DNA of 64,000 nt from assembly GCF_043195195.1 (NCBI RefSeq), contig NZ_JBAFWT010000019.1, forward strand, positions 1-64,000. Reading direction: 5' to 3'. The stretch is from NCEH01 sp043195195. Lineage in GTDB: Bacteria; Pseudomonadota; Alphaproteobacteria; Rhizobiales; Xanthobacteraceae. Of this stretch, positions 16,605 to 25,178 are shown piece by piece (within the stretch, counting starts at the first letter, position 1; each line of letters starts with the position of its first letter). Made by a program: the position numbers and the translations under genes. The notes beneath the pieces are model-generated. The model worked only from the letters and a program-made list of their open reading frames with translations, did no database searches and was not told where the DNA came from.

Positions 16605-17404
16605 GGCGGCGCCTGATCCTTGCAGGCTGCGTCTTGCTTGCGTCCGGCCATGCGTTCGCGGAAGCGATCCCGCGCGCGGGACGGGTCGATGCTCGCGTCC
16701 GCGACGTCGTCTATAACCGCGACAACGTCACGGCGATCGACGCCACCTACGGCACGTCGACGATGATCCAGCTGCAGCCGGACGAGAAGATCGAGACGCT
16801 GGCGCTCGGCGATTCCCTTGCCTGGAAGGTCGAGCCCAATCGCAAGGGCGACATCATCTTCGTCAAGCCGATCGACAAGAATGCGCAATCCAACCTCAAT
16901 GTCGTCACCGACAAGCGCATCTACAGCTTCCTGCTGCGGTCGAACACGCGCGCGCCGAATGACCAGATCTACGCGGTTCGGTTCCGGTTTCCCGACGACG
17001 AGGCGAGCGCGAAGCTGCTCGTGGCCGCCAAGGAGCGCGCCGCCAATCCGAACCTGCGCGATCTCAACATCGCCAATGCCAACAGCGACTATGGCTACAA
17101 GGGTTCGTCGGCCAACAAGCCGGTCGCGGTGTTCGACGACGGCGTCAAGACCTGGTTCCGCTTCGAGGGCGAGACGCCGGCGATCTACATCGTCGATGCC
17201 GAGCGCAATGAGAGCCTGGTCAATTTCCGGACCGAGGGACCGTTCGTCGTCGTCGACAAGGTCAGCCCGCAATGGACGCTGCGCAATGGCACTGAATCGA
17301 CCTGCATCTTCAATCGGCGTGCGACCAATGTGCACGAGCCGAATGGGCTCGAGCCCTATGCGCCGCAGCGCGTAGGTTTTCCGTCAGCCAGCGCAGGAGG
17401 CTGA
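16601..17404 (+). CDS. virB9: T4SS outer-membrane complex protein VirB9
   Basis: The 267-residue secreted protein has the VirB9 pattern: VRDVVYNRDNVTAIDATYG after the signal peptide, NLNVVTDKRIYSFLL in the middle, and a C-terminal domain with TWFRFEGETPAIY. It joins VirB10 and the lipoprotein in the core complex. Its ATG overlaps the virB8 stop. Confidence 0.93.
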   Translation: MRRRLILAGCVLLASGHAFAEAIPRAGRVDARVRDVVYNRDNVTAIDATYGTSTMIQLQPDEKIETLALGDSLAWKVEPNRKGDIIFVKPIDKNAQSNLNVVTDKRIYSFLLRSNTRAPNDQIYAVRFRFPDDEASAKLLVAAKERAANPNLRDLNIANANSDYGYKGSSANKPVAVFDDGVKTWFRFEGETPAIYIVDAERNESLVNFRTEGPFVVVDKVSPQWTLRNGTESTCIFNRRATNVHEPNGLEPYAPQRVGFPSASAGG

Positions 17405-17410
17405 CGCGCC

Positions 17411-18769
17411 ATGCCCTCGCCACAGGATTATCGCTCGCTCGAACTCGAAGCCTCTGCCGCGACCGCCGTCGCGCGGGGTTCGACCGCCATCGGCAATCTG
17501 CTGAAATTCGGCGTGCCGCTCGGCGCCGTCCTCATCGCGGGATGGATGATTTACGCCTCGCTCGGCAGCGGTCCGCGGAACATGACCGCGCCGGACACGG
17601 AAGAGTTCACGACGACGCAGTTTCCGGCACCGTCGCTGCAGGCGCCGCGCCCGCAGACCGACCAGGGCACAATCGTCGTTCCGCAAGCCCCGCCCGTGCC
17701 GCCGGAGCCGGTCTTGCCACCACCGCCCGTCGCGCCGCCCATGGCGCTGCCGGCGCCGCCACCACCCGAGCCACCGCTCGCCCTGCCAGCGCCAAATGAC
17801 GATGAAGCGCGCCGGCTGGCCGAGCTTGAGCGGCTACGCCAGGAAGAGGAGCGCCGGAGATGGGAACGGTTCCGCGCGCCGCAGGTGATCGCCGACAATG
17901 CCAGTCCGGGCGATGCAATTGGCGGTCCCGGTGATCCGGCGCGCGCGGCTGCCGGGCAGGACGAGGACCCCAACCGCCGCTTCCTGGCGTCGGTGTCGAG
18001 CGCCGGCGTCGAGATCGCGAAGGCGGTGAAGAACGATCGGATCGATGCGCTTGTCGCACAGGGCACGATGATCCGCGGGGTTCTTGAGACCGCCGTTCAG
18101 AGCGACCTGCCGGGCATGGTGCGCGCCGTCACAGCTGAGAATGTCTGGTCCTTCGACGGCCGCCGCATCCTTATCCCGGCGGGAAGCCGGCTCATTGGCG
18201 AATACAAGTCCGGAATCTCGCAGGGGCAGACCCGCGTCTTCGTGGTGTGGACCCGCCTGCTGCGCTCGGATGGGGTGTCGGTTCAGCTGGGGTCGAACGG
18301 CACCGACGACCTCGGCCGCGCCGGCAATGCCGGCTTCGTCGACAATCACTACCTTGAGCGCTTCGGCTCCGCGATCATGCTGTCGGTCGTTGGCGGCGTT
18401 TCGCAATTCCTGAGCGGCTATGGCCAGTACGACAACAACAATAACGGCACCACGATCACGACGACCGATCCGGTCACCGGCCTCGTCACCACGACCCAAA
18501 CGGGCACCAACCAGAACAGCCAGTCGCTCCAGGCGCGCCAGATCGCGGCGCAGAACGTGTCGCAGACACTGACCAATATCGCCCAGGAGGCCCTGAAGAA
18601 CTCGATCAACATCCCGCCGACAATCTATCTCGACCAGGGGACGCGGATCATCGTCTTCGTGCGCCGGGACCTCGATTTCTCCTCCCTTTACCCTGATCCG
18701 GTGAAGGAAGCGCTCAGGGAGCTCAAGCGTGAACGCACCGGCGCGAAACCTGACAGTCTTCCTCGATAG
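17411..18769 (+). CDS. virB10: T4SS core complex protein VirB10
   Basis: The 452-residue protein has a membrane helix near residues 35-55, a long Pro-rich periplasmic stretch (about 85-125), then the VirB10/TrbI beta-barrel domain with LVAQGTMIRGVLETA and IPAGSRLIGEYKSG. It links inner and outer membranes. The C-terminal end overlaps virB11 by 41 bases. Confidence 0.94.
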   Translation: MPSPQDYRSLELEASAATAVARGSTAIGNLLKFGVPLGAVLIAGWMIYASLGSGPRNMTAPDTEEFTTTQFPAPSLQAPRPQTDQGTIVVPQAPPVPPEPVLPPPPVAPPMALPAPPPPEPPLALPAPNDDEARRLAELERLRQEEERRRWERFRAPQVIADNASPGDAIGGPGDPARAAAGQDEDPNRRFLASVSSAGVEIAKAVKNDRIDALVAQGTMIRGVLETAVQSDLPGMVRAVTAENVWSFDGRRILIPAGSRLIGEYKSGISQGQTRVFVVWTRLLRSDGVSVQLGSNGTDDLGRAGNAGFVDNHYLERFGSAIMLSVVGGVSQFLSGYGQYDNNNNGTTITTTDPVTGLVTTTQTGTNQNSQSLQARQIAAQNVSQTLTNIAQEALKNSINIPPTIYLDQGTRIIVFVRRDLDFSSLYPDPVKEALRELKRERTGAKPDSLPR

Positions 18770-19796
18770 GGCGCTCAATCCCATTCGGCCCTGGCTCGAC
18801 GACGACCAGGTCGTCGAGATCTGCGCCAATGGACCCGGCGAAGTCTGGGTCGAACGCTTCGGCCAGGCCGCGATGGAGCGTCACGAGGTTCCCGCACTCA
18901 CCGAGTTCGCCATCCGACACCTCGCCGAACGCATTGCCGGTCAATCCGGCCAGAGCGTCAACGAAGAGCATCCGCTGCTGTCGGCAGCGCTGCCGACGGG
19001 CGAGCGCTTTCAGGGCGTGATGCCGCCGGCGACAACAGCGGGCGGCGCCTTCGCCATCCGCAAGCAGGTCATCAAGGAGATGCGGCTCGACGATTATCGC
19101 CGGCTCGGCTCGTTTGAGAAAGTCGCCACCGTCACCGAGGGCGCATTGTCGGATGTCGACCGGCAGCTCTGCGCGTATCTCGACGCTGGCCGCATCGAGG
19201 ACTTCATCCGGCTCGCCGTGGTGAACCGCTATTCGATCCTGCTCTCGGGCGGCACCTCCTCCGGCAAGACGACGTTCCTCAACGCCATTCTGAAAGAGGT
19301 CGCGGCCGAGGAGCGCATCATCACCATCGAGGACACCCGCGAGGTGAACCCGATCCAGAGGAACTATCTGCCGCTGGTCGCCTCGAAGGGCGATCAGGGT
19401 GAAGCCCGCGTCACCGTCGAGACATTGCTGCAGGCGTCGATGCGCCTGCGTCCGGACCGTATCTTCCTCGGCGAAATCCGCGGCGCGGAGGCCTATTCGT
19501 TCCTGCGGGCCATAAACACCGGCCATCCCGGCAGCATCACCACGGTCCATGCCGACAGCCCGGCCGGTGCGTTCGAGCAGCTCGCGCTGATGGTGATGCA
19601 GGCCGGGCTCGGTCTGCGGCGGGACGAGATCGTCGGCTACATCAAATCCGTCCTGCCGATCGTCATCCAGCAGACCAAGGTCGGCGGCTGGCGCGGCACC
19701 TCGGCCGTGTATTTTTCACGCATGGCGGAGTGGCGTGCAGAAAGGGCAGGGGCGGCAGGAAGGAAGGCCGGCCATGGCCCGCGTCGTCGTTTATAG
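18729..19796 (+). CDS. virB11: T4SS traffic ATPase VirB11
   Basis: The 355-residue hexameric ATPase has Walker A LLSGGTSSGKTTFL with Lys180, the Asp box IITIEDTRE, and RPDRIFLGEIRG (Walker B). The GTG start at 18729 lies inside virB10. The last residues extend past the family core as a basic Arg-rich tail and run into the virD4 start. Confidence 0.94.
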   Translation: MNAPARNLTVFLDRALNPIRPWLDDDQVVEICANGPGEVWVERFGQAAMERHEVPALTEFAIRHLAERIAGQSGQSVNEEHPLLSAALPTGERFQGVMPPATTAGGAFAIRKQVIKEMRLDDYRRLGSFEKVATVTEGALSDVDRQLCAYLDAGRIEDFIRLAVVNRYSILLSGGTSSGKTTFLNAILKEVAAEERIITIEDTREVNPIQRNYLPLVASKGDQGEARVTVETLLQASMRLRPDRIFLGEIRGAEAYSFLRAINTGHPGSITTVHADSPAGAFEQLALMVMQAGLGLRRDEIVGYIKSVLPIVIQQTKVGGWRGTSAVYFSRMAEWRAERAGAAGRKAGHGPRRRL

Positions 19797-21924
19797 GATC
19801 GGCATTGCGATCCTGCTCGCCATTGCCTTCTGGCTGCTCTGGAGCATGGCCTATGAGATCGTCGTCGGGCTGCGATGGGCCCCGGCGCGGTTTCCGAGCG
19901 AGGGCGCCAGCCGCTGGGGACTGTTGCGGCTGCAGAACGCCGACCGCTCGGCCGGCTTCTTCCTGGTTGCCTGGCAGCACTTCCATGCCCGGCTTCTCTA
20001 CCCGGCGACCCAGGCCGAGGCGCTGATCCGCGCCGGCATTGCGGCGGGGGTGGTCATTGCCCTTGGTCTGGCAGGATGGCTGTTCGCCTTCATCAATCGC
20101 CGCCAGATGCCATTTGGGGCGGCGCGCTTCGGGACGTTGATGGAGGCGGCGAAGCAGGGCCTGACCGGCAAGCAGGGCATCGTGCTGGGGACGATTAGTG
20201 GCGTCACGGTGCGTTCGGATGAGCCCGCGCACATCCTCGTGGTCGGACCCTCGCGATCTGGCAAGGGGACCGGGTTCGTGCTGCCGAACGGTTATCTCTG
20301 GCAAGGGTCGGCGGTGTTCTTCGATCCGAAACGGGAGAACTTCGAGGCGCTGGCCAACCACCGCACGGCTATGGGCAACAAGGTCTTCATGTTCTCGCCG
20401 GGCTCCAACGACACGCATCGCTACAACCCGCTCGACTTCGTGCGCCGCGACGAGCGCATGGCGACCGACTGCCTGGTGGTCGCCTCCTTCGTAATCCCCG
20501 AGAAGGCCGACGACACCTGGGCCGGGGCAGGGCGGCTGCTGCTGTCCGCTCTTATCGGCTATGTGCTGTCGTCTCCCCTCATCGCTGGCGCGCAGCACAT
20601 GCGCACGGTCGCCCGGATGACGACCACGGGACGGGACATCTCGTCGGTGCTGCGCGCGATCGTGAAGACCGAGCGGCAGCATCTGCCGACCTGGGTGACC
20701 GACAATTTCAACCAGTACATCGCGCTCGAACCGGAGACCCGCAACAGCGCCGTCTTCAATGTCAACATGGCCATGTCGCTCTGGAACAACGGGCTGATCT
20801 CGGCGGCGACCGAGACATCCGACTTCGACATTCGCGAGCTGCGCCGCCAGCCGATGACGATTTTCATCGGCTGCACCATCGCCGAGCTCGCCATCTTCCG
20901 TCCGCTGATCCGCATCCTGTTCCAGCAGATCCATGATCTGATGATGGTGAGGATTCCGGGCGATGACGAGCCGCACCAGGTGCTGCTCATGCTCGATGAA
21001 TTCTACCATGTCGGGCGCATGGACTCGCTGATTTCCAAGATTACCATCAGCGCCGGCTATGGCTTCCGCATGGCGATCGTGATGCAGGACATCTCGCAGC
21101 TCGATGAGCTCTATGGCCGCAACACGCGCATCACCACCGTGTCCGGTTCGCAGATCAAGCTGTTCATCCAGATCAACGATCTGGAGACATCGGATTTCGT
21201 ATCCGAGATGCTCGGCGAGACGACGCAGGTCTACAAAACGCCGGTGATGCGGCCAGGGCAGGGGATCTTCGCGCCGCGCGCCTGGGCGCCGCACTACACG
21301 CCGCGCCCGCTGCGCAGCCCGCTCGAATTGCGCGAGATGTCCGACCGCGTGTCGATCCTGATGGTGAAGAACTCGCGCTCGTTCGAGCTTACCAAGATCC
21401 GCCACTATCTCGACAAGCCCTATCGACGGCCCTACGAGGCGGCGAAGGGAAATCCGCCGGCGTTGCCGAGCCTGCGCGAATGGAAGGATGAGGCATTGGG
21501 CGGCGCGATCAATCCGGCGCCGGCCGCCGAGAGCACCGAAGACGACACGGTCGCCCGGCCACCGCTCCAAGCCGCCGCGCAACAGGCGCCAAGGCGGAAC
21601 CCTCAACCCCCTGGAAAGAAGGCCCCAGCCAAGCGACAAGCCGCGGCGGAACCTGCTTTCTTTCCGGCGCCGCTGGTGATCACGAGGGTGAAGCCAGTCG
21701 AACGACCGGCCCGCAAGCAGCTCTCGCTTGGTGACCAGCCATTGGTTCCGCCTGGGGAGAACTGCAACATCAGTGATCTACTGGCCGCGTCAGAAAGCGC
21801 TCAGCGTCGCGACTTCGAAGCGATGACTGCCAGTGCCGCGGCGGTTGGTCAGGAAGAGCGAGTCGAGCAAGCGTTGATAACCCTTACCGGGCTGCAGGAC
21901 GGGTTCGGCGACGACGCGCAGTGA
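19774..21924 (+). CDS. virD4: T4SS coupling protein VirD4/TraG
   Basis: The 716-residue coupling ATPase recruits the relaxosome to the channel. Two N-terminal membrane helices precede Walker A VVGPSRSGKGTGFV (Lys164), and Walker B is VLLMLDEFYHVGRM. I chose the ATG at 19774 because AGGAAGGAAGG lies just before it; a GTG at 19735 is also open. A Pro/Ala/Lys-rich C-terminal tail (from about residue 575) is probably the substrate-specific part. No relaxase gene is in the window. Confidence 0.94.
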   Translation: MARVVVYRIGIAILLAIAFWLLWSMAYEIVVGLRWAPARFPSEGASRWGLLRLQNADRSAGFFLVAWQHFHARLLYPATQAEALIRAGIAAGVVIALGLAGWLFAFINRRQMPFGAARFGTLMEAAKQGLTGKQGIVLGTISGVTVRSDEPAHILVVGPSRSGKGTGFVLPNGYLWQGSAVFFDPKRENFEALANHRTAMGNKVFMFSPGSNDTHRYNPLDFVRRDERMATDCLVVASFVIPEKADDTWAGAGRLLLSALIGYVLSSPLIAGAQHMRTVARMTTTGRDISSVLRAIVKTERQHLPTWVTDNFNQYIALEPETRNSAVFNVNMAMSLWNNGLISAATETSDFDIRELRRQPMTIFIGCTIAELAIFRPLIRILFQQIHDLMMVRIPGDDEPHQVLLMLDEFYHVGRMDSLISKITISAGYGFRMAIVMQDISQLDELYGRNTRITTVSGSQIKLFIQINDLETSDFVSEMLGETTQVYKTPVMRPGQGIFAPRAWAPHYTPRPLRSPLELREMSDRVSILMVKNSRSFELTKIRHYLDKPYRRPYEAAKGNPPALPSLREWKDEALGGAINPAPAAESTEDDTVARPPLQAAAQQAPRRNPQPPGKKAPAKRQAAAEPAFFPAPLVITRVKPVERPARKQLSLGDQPLVPPGENCNISDLLAASESAQRRDFEAMTASAAAVGQEERVEQALITLTGLQDGFGDDAQ

Positions 21925-22016
21925 AATATGTAGCCGTGGTCCGCGCGGCCCGCGTCGCTCACCGAGACGAGCTTGAAGCGACGCGATGGCTCTGCTTCTC
22001 AGCAAACGCCGTCCGT

Positions 22017-22538
22017 TCAGAATAGGCCCATCGGGCTCACCATCAACTGATCGGCGGCGCGCTTCTGCTCCTCGCTGAAGCTTGCGTAGAGCGGCTCCAC
22101 CGCTACTTTGATCTTTTGGAGCGCTTCCTGGCATAGAGCCATGGCCTTCTCGATCCGCTCAAGACGCACTGGAAGAGCGTCGTCACGTGCCTGCATCATG
22201 CCCTCACGCATGCCCATCATCGCCTTCGCGTTGGCTCGCACGGCGTCTGCGAACATGTTCCATTTGGCTTCCTGAACGTCGGTGACCTTGAGTTCGGTCC
22301 TTAAGAACGCCAGCCGGCCTTCAATGTGTCCGGTCATCATGCCCATCATGGGCATACCGCCAGCACCCATCGTCGACATCATGCCGCCCATGGGCATTTG
22401 TGATCCGGGCGCATTCAAAGGCGTGGCTGGCGCTTCAGCGCCCCCGGCCGGATGGTGCTCATCGTTGGCCGAGGCGGGTGACCCTGCGAGGAGCATGGCG
22501 CTGAAAAGCAGGATGGAAATGGAGGGCATCTTGATCAT
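22017..22538 (-). CDS. Periplasmic Spy/CpxP-like (LTXXQ-type) Met-rich protein
   Basis: The 173-residue product has a signal peptide (cleavage near SPASA), a Met/Gly-rich segment (PMGGMMSTMGAGGMPMMGMM) and helices with GRLAFLRTELKVTDVQ and FSEEQKRAADQL. This is the usual form of Spy/CpxP-like metal-stress chaperones. Met clusters suggest copper or silver binding. It is the last gene of a unit with an ICMT-like and a DUF2933 gene. It is a likely periplasmic metal-stress protein. Confidence 0.8.
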   Translation of the reverse strand: MIKMPSISILLFSAMLLAGSPASANDEHHPAGGAEAPATPLNAPGSQMPMGGMMSTMGAGGMPMMGMMTGHIEGRLAFLRTELKVTDVQEAKWNMFADAVRANAKAMMGMREGMMQARDDALPVRLERIEKAMALCQEALQKIKVAVEPLYASFSEEQKRAADQLMVSPMGLF

Positions 22539-22613
22539 CGGAGCCTATTCCTTCGCGTTGTGAGTTGTTATGACAGGGCGGAGCCTGCTACGGCGAGGCC
22601 CGAAACTCGCTGT

Positions 22614-23276
22614 TCAACCCTGGCCGGCGCGGCTACTTTTCGGGCCGCCGAGCCGTGGAATGAAGCCCGGCACGTCTCGCATGTAGCGTTCATAGTCAGA
22701 GCCGAATTCCGCCAAAGACTCGCGTTCTTCGGCGCGGGCAAGCCGCACGTACATGAACACCAGCACCGGGAACATCGCGAGGGTCAGCAAGGTCGGCCAT
22801 TGCAGCAGGAAGCCGAACATCACCAGCACGAAGCCGACATATTGCGGATGCCGCACATAAGCGTAGACGCCGGTGGTGGCGAGCGTTCTATGACGCTGTG
22901 CTTCGTAGAGCACCTTCCAGCCGGCCGAGATCAGGATAAAGCCGCCACCGATGAAAACGAAGCTCAGGAGGTGAAACGGCCCGAAATGCGGATTGGCTCT
23001 CCAGCCGAACATCTCCTCGAGAAGATGCCCGGCGTCGTGGGAGAACCAATCGACTCCCGGAAAGCGGCTCTGCAGCCAGCCGGAGAGCAGATAGATCGTC
23101 AGCGGGAACCCATACATCTCGGTGAACAGCGCGACCAGAAAGGCGCTGAAGGCGCCGAAGGACCGCCAGTCGCGCTTTGTCTGCGGCTTGAAAAAGCTGA
23201 AGGCGAAGAAGATGAAGATCGCCGAATTGATAATCACCAGTGACCAGAGGCCATAGGCAGGAACATCGTCGTGCAT
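22614..23276 (-). CDS. Isoprenylcysteine carboxyl methyltransferase (ICMT/PEMT)-family membrane protein
   Basis: This 220-residue protein has several membrane helices and the family C-terminus: TGVYAYVRHPQYVGFVL, then RAEERESLAEFG, then Y..YM.DVPGFIPR. These are the SAM-binding and conserved Glu-Glu residues of ICMT/PEMT-like methyltransferases. The substrate in bacteria is unknown. It is cotranscribed with DUF2933 and Spy-like genes, a grouping also seen near metal-resistance genes. I chose ATG 23276. Confidence 0.82.
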   Translation of the reverse strand: MHDDVPAYGLWSLVIINSAIFIFFAFSFFKPQTKRDWRSFGAFSAFLVALFTEMYGFPLTIYLLSGWLQSRFPGVDWFSHDAGHLLEEMFGWRANPHFGPFHLLSFVFIGGGFILISAGWKVLYEAQRHRTLATTGVYAYVRHPQYVGFVLVMFGFLLQWPTLLTLAMFPVLVFMYVRLARAEERESLAEFGSDYERYMRDVPGFIPRLGGPKSSRAGQG

Positions 23277-23304
23277 GGTCGACCTCCGGACCGTTGATCG
23301 CGGC

Positions 23305-23586
23305 TCAATGTTTGTGAGGCTGGTTCTGGCCGGCATCCGCCGATCCGCTGCCGCTGTCGTTGCTTCCTCCCCGTCCGCCGTGGCCGCCATGCCCGCCATG
23401 CATGAAAACATGCATCAACGGGCAGGCGAGGATCAGCAGGAACGGCCAATACCCCAAATACGGGATGAGATGCGCGCGATGCTCGGTCAGTAGATAGAAG
23501 CCGCCGATCGCGAGAAAACCGATCAGGACCCAATTTGCGCGGGAGCGAAAGAAGCCCCCCTCACCACCATGACCGCCGTGTTCCAT
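23305..23586 (-). CDS. DUF2933 small membrane protein
   Basis: The 93-residue protein has His/Gly-rich ends (MEHGGHGGEGG and HGGHGGHGGRGG) and a central pair of hydrophobic helices with YWPFLLILACPLMHVFMHGG, the hallmark of DUF2933. The His clusters suggest metal binding. It is first in its leftward unit. An FNR-type box lies 152 bases upstream of its start. Confidence 0.82.
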   Translation of the reverse strand: MEHGGHGGEGGFFRSRANWVLIGFLAIGGFYLLTEHRAHLIPYLGYWPFLLILACPLMHVFMHGGHGGHGGRGGSNDSGSGSADAGQNQPHKH

Positions 23587-23737
23587 TGGAAACTCCACCC
23601 ACGTCAGACCAGGACGCACCGGCACGCCCTGCAACCGTCCAGAGGTCGCTAGACGATGCAGGCTTGCATCGGCCAGACGCCATCCTCCGAGCGACACGAC
23701 AGCGCTCGAACCATGGCCGGCCATCTGTTCTGAATCT

Positions 23738-23751
23738 TTGATCCCGGTTAA
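23738..23751 (+). promoter_or_regulatory. FNR/FixK-type box 1
   Basis: The sequence is TTGATCCCGGTTAA. It lies upstream of the leftward DUF2933-ICMT-Spy unit, 151 bases from the ATG at 23586. Seven similar sites occur in the right two thirds of the window. Confidence 0.55.
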
Positions 23752-23825
23752 ACATCCGCCGGGTGTGGATCGAAGCAGCAGGACCGATCAGATGCCTCGC
23801 CTGCCTCGCCCCGTGGCAGCCGGCG

Positions 23826-24173
23826 TCATGCGGCAACGAGAGCGGAAAAGCAGGCCACGAGTTCCTGGATCGTCCTCACGCACGAGCCGAGCCTCACGTC
23901 GATCCCAGCAGCACAAAGTCTCTGTTTCTCTGGCTCGCCGATAAAGCCGCAGATCAAGCGACCTGGTCTGGCTGCGACAATGAGATCGCATACCGCGGCG
24001 GACGTGCGCTGCGGGTTGGCGCGGAATTCTGTCGCGCCCGTGGCGGTATCGACGATCCATATTCCATCGCACTTGCCGAAGAAGGGGCACAGTGCGGGGC
24101 CCGCGTCGGATTTCATCACAATGATCGCAATGCGATTTGCCGGCGGGGGTGGTACGCAGGCGGACCTAGCCAT
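23826..24173 (-). CDS. Dinitrogenase iron-molybdenum cofactor (NifX/NifB-C)-like protein
   Basis: The 115-residue single-domain protein matches the NifX/NafY-like fold: RIAIIVMKSDAG, FGKCDGIWIVD, then CGFIGEPEKQRLCAAGIDV. No nif genes are present in the window, so a role in nitrogenase assembly is not supported. Stand-alone members are often found near metal and redox genes. An FNR-type box lies 62 bases upstream of the ATG at 24173. Probably a cytoplasmic metal-cluster-binding protein. Confidence 0.78.
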   Translation of the reverse strand: MARSACVPPPPANRIAIIVMKSDAGPALCPFFGKCDGIWIVDTATGATEFRANPQRTSAAVCDLIVAARPGRLICGFIGEPEKQRLCAAGIDVRLGSCVRTIQELVACFSALVAA

Positions 24174-24235
24174 CGGTTCCTCGTTTGAACACCAGCAAAG
24201 CCAGGGAATTATGGCACCGGCTAACATATCGGACT

Positions 24236-24249
24236 TTAAACTCGATCAA
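24236..24249 (-). promoter_or_regulatory. FNR/FixK-type box 2
   Basis: On the minus strand it reads TTGATCGAGTTTAA, 62 bases upstream of the NifX-like ATG. This spacing is compatible with class II activation, with the site centred near -41. Confidence 0.55.
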
Positions 24250-24357
24250 ACATTCGCGTAGGCGGCGCGGCATGACATCATCTGCCAAGTGTCCGACGGG
24301 CGGCCGGAAAGCTGCCCCGCGCAGGATTCCGGGCGGTCGATGCGCGCTGCCCACCAC

Positions 24358-24371
24358 TTGATTTCAATCAA
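24358..24371. promoter_or_regulatory. FNR/FixK-type box 3 (perfect TTGAT-N4-ATCAA)
   Basis: TTGATTTCAATCAA is a full match to the FNR/FixK consensus. It lies 99 bases before the rightward Cys-rich protein gene (start 24471), while box 2 serves the divergent NifX-like gene. Confidence 0.7.
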
Positions 24372-24470
24372 TCTCGCCGGGCCCTTCCCCGTATAGGTTT
24401 CCGCCGGGCTAATTGGTAGATGCGGAGCCGTGTGGTAACTTCCGGTTCTGGCCTTCTTGGAAAGAGGCGG

Positions 24471-24836
24471 ATGCTGCGGTTCCTCGCCATACTGATCTTC
24501 GCCACAGCGATCATCATGACGCTGAGCGGGCGGAGTATGGCCGGGACAGTAGCGATCACAGCTGATGCGACCATGGTGGTTGTGAGCGCTTCTGGCCTTG
24601 GGCCCCACAGTGACGAATGCGACGACTGCCCGGAGTGTCCAAATTCGGACAAGCCCTGCTGTCCGATGAGTACCTGCTCCTGCCCGGCCACCTGCTCAAC
24701 GAGCTTGGCGCCCCTCCCTAGCAGCCTCACGGCCCATGCCTTCGAGCGCTCTTCAGTAGGGATGGGGTCCGAAGAAGCCGACCCAGGCTCGGTCATCCCC
24801 GGACTCGACCCCCCAGTTCCTCGGCGCTCGACCTAG
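24471..24836 (+). CDS. Cys-rich secreted or membrane-anchored protein
   Basis: The 121-residue product begins MLRFLAILIFATAIIMTLSG, a hydrophobic signal or anchor, behind AGAGGCGG. A central cluster holds nine Cys in about 27 residues, beginning HSDECDDCPECP and continuing CCPMSTCSCPATC, suggesting metal binding or several disulphides. The rest has no recognised domain. It follows a perfect FNR-type box. A role in metal or redox stress is inferred from context. Confidence 0.62.
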   Translation: MLRFLAILIFATAIIMTLSGRSMAGTVAITADATMVVVSASGLGPHSDECDDCPECPNSDKPCCPMSTCSCPATCSTSLAPLPSSLTAHAFERSSVGMGSEEADPGSVIPGLDPPVPRRST

Positions 24837-25178
24837 CGGGTCGATCGGCCCAGCGGAGCGCGATCTAGCTGCCAACGGTCCACGCCCTGCGCGGATCGGG
24901 AGCGTGGCTTGATTGTTCCATTCCCGCTGGCGTCGCGCCGCCAAAGCGGCCGGCCGAGCCGGGCGACCTGGTCAGATGGATTCAACCTTCCAGGTGAAAC
25001 CGACCAGATCGAGGACTGTAATATGACTCCGAGCCAAGCGTCTTATTTGGAGAGCACTATCCGAGCGTCGCGGGATCACGCCCATGGCCGATACGACGGT
25101 CTGCAACCCGGGGTGGTCCGGTCCCCAGTTCCTTGGGGAACCGCAAACACGATCAGTGATGCGGAAAGGAACGCCCGT
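24837..25178. other. Leader region of the Crp/Fnr gene
   Basis: No gene is called here. The Crp/Fnr frame stays open through most of it (ATG at 25023, another at 24909), but its best ribosome binding site is for ATG 25179. I saw no FNR-type box in this stretch. Confidence 0.5.

Noticed and set aside
19663..21639. 658-codon minus-strand open frame opposite virD4
   Set aside because: Long antisense frames are common in high-GC DNA; the composition is Arg/His/Asp-heavy with no domain, while the plus strand carries Walker motifs.
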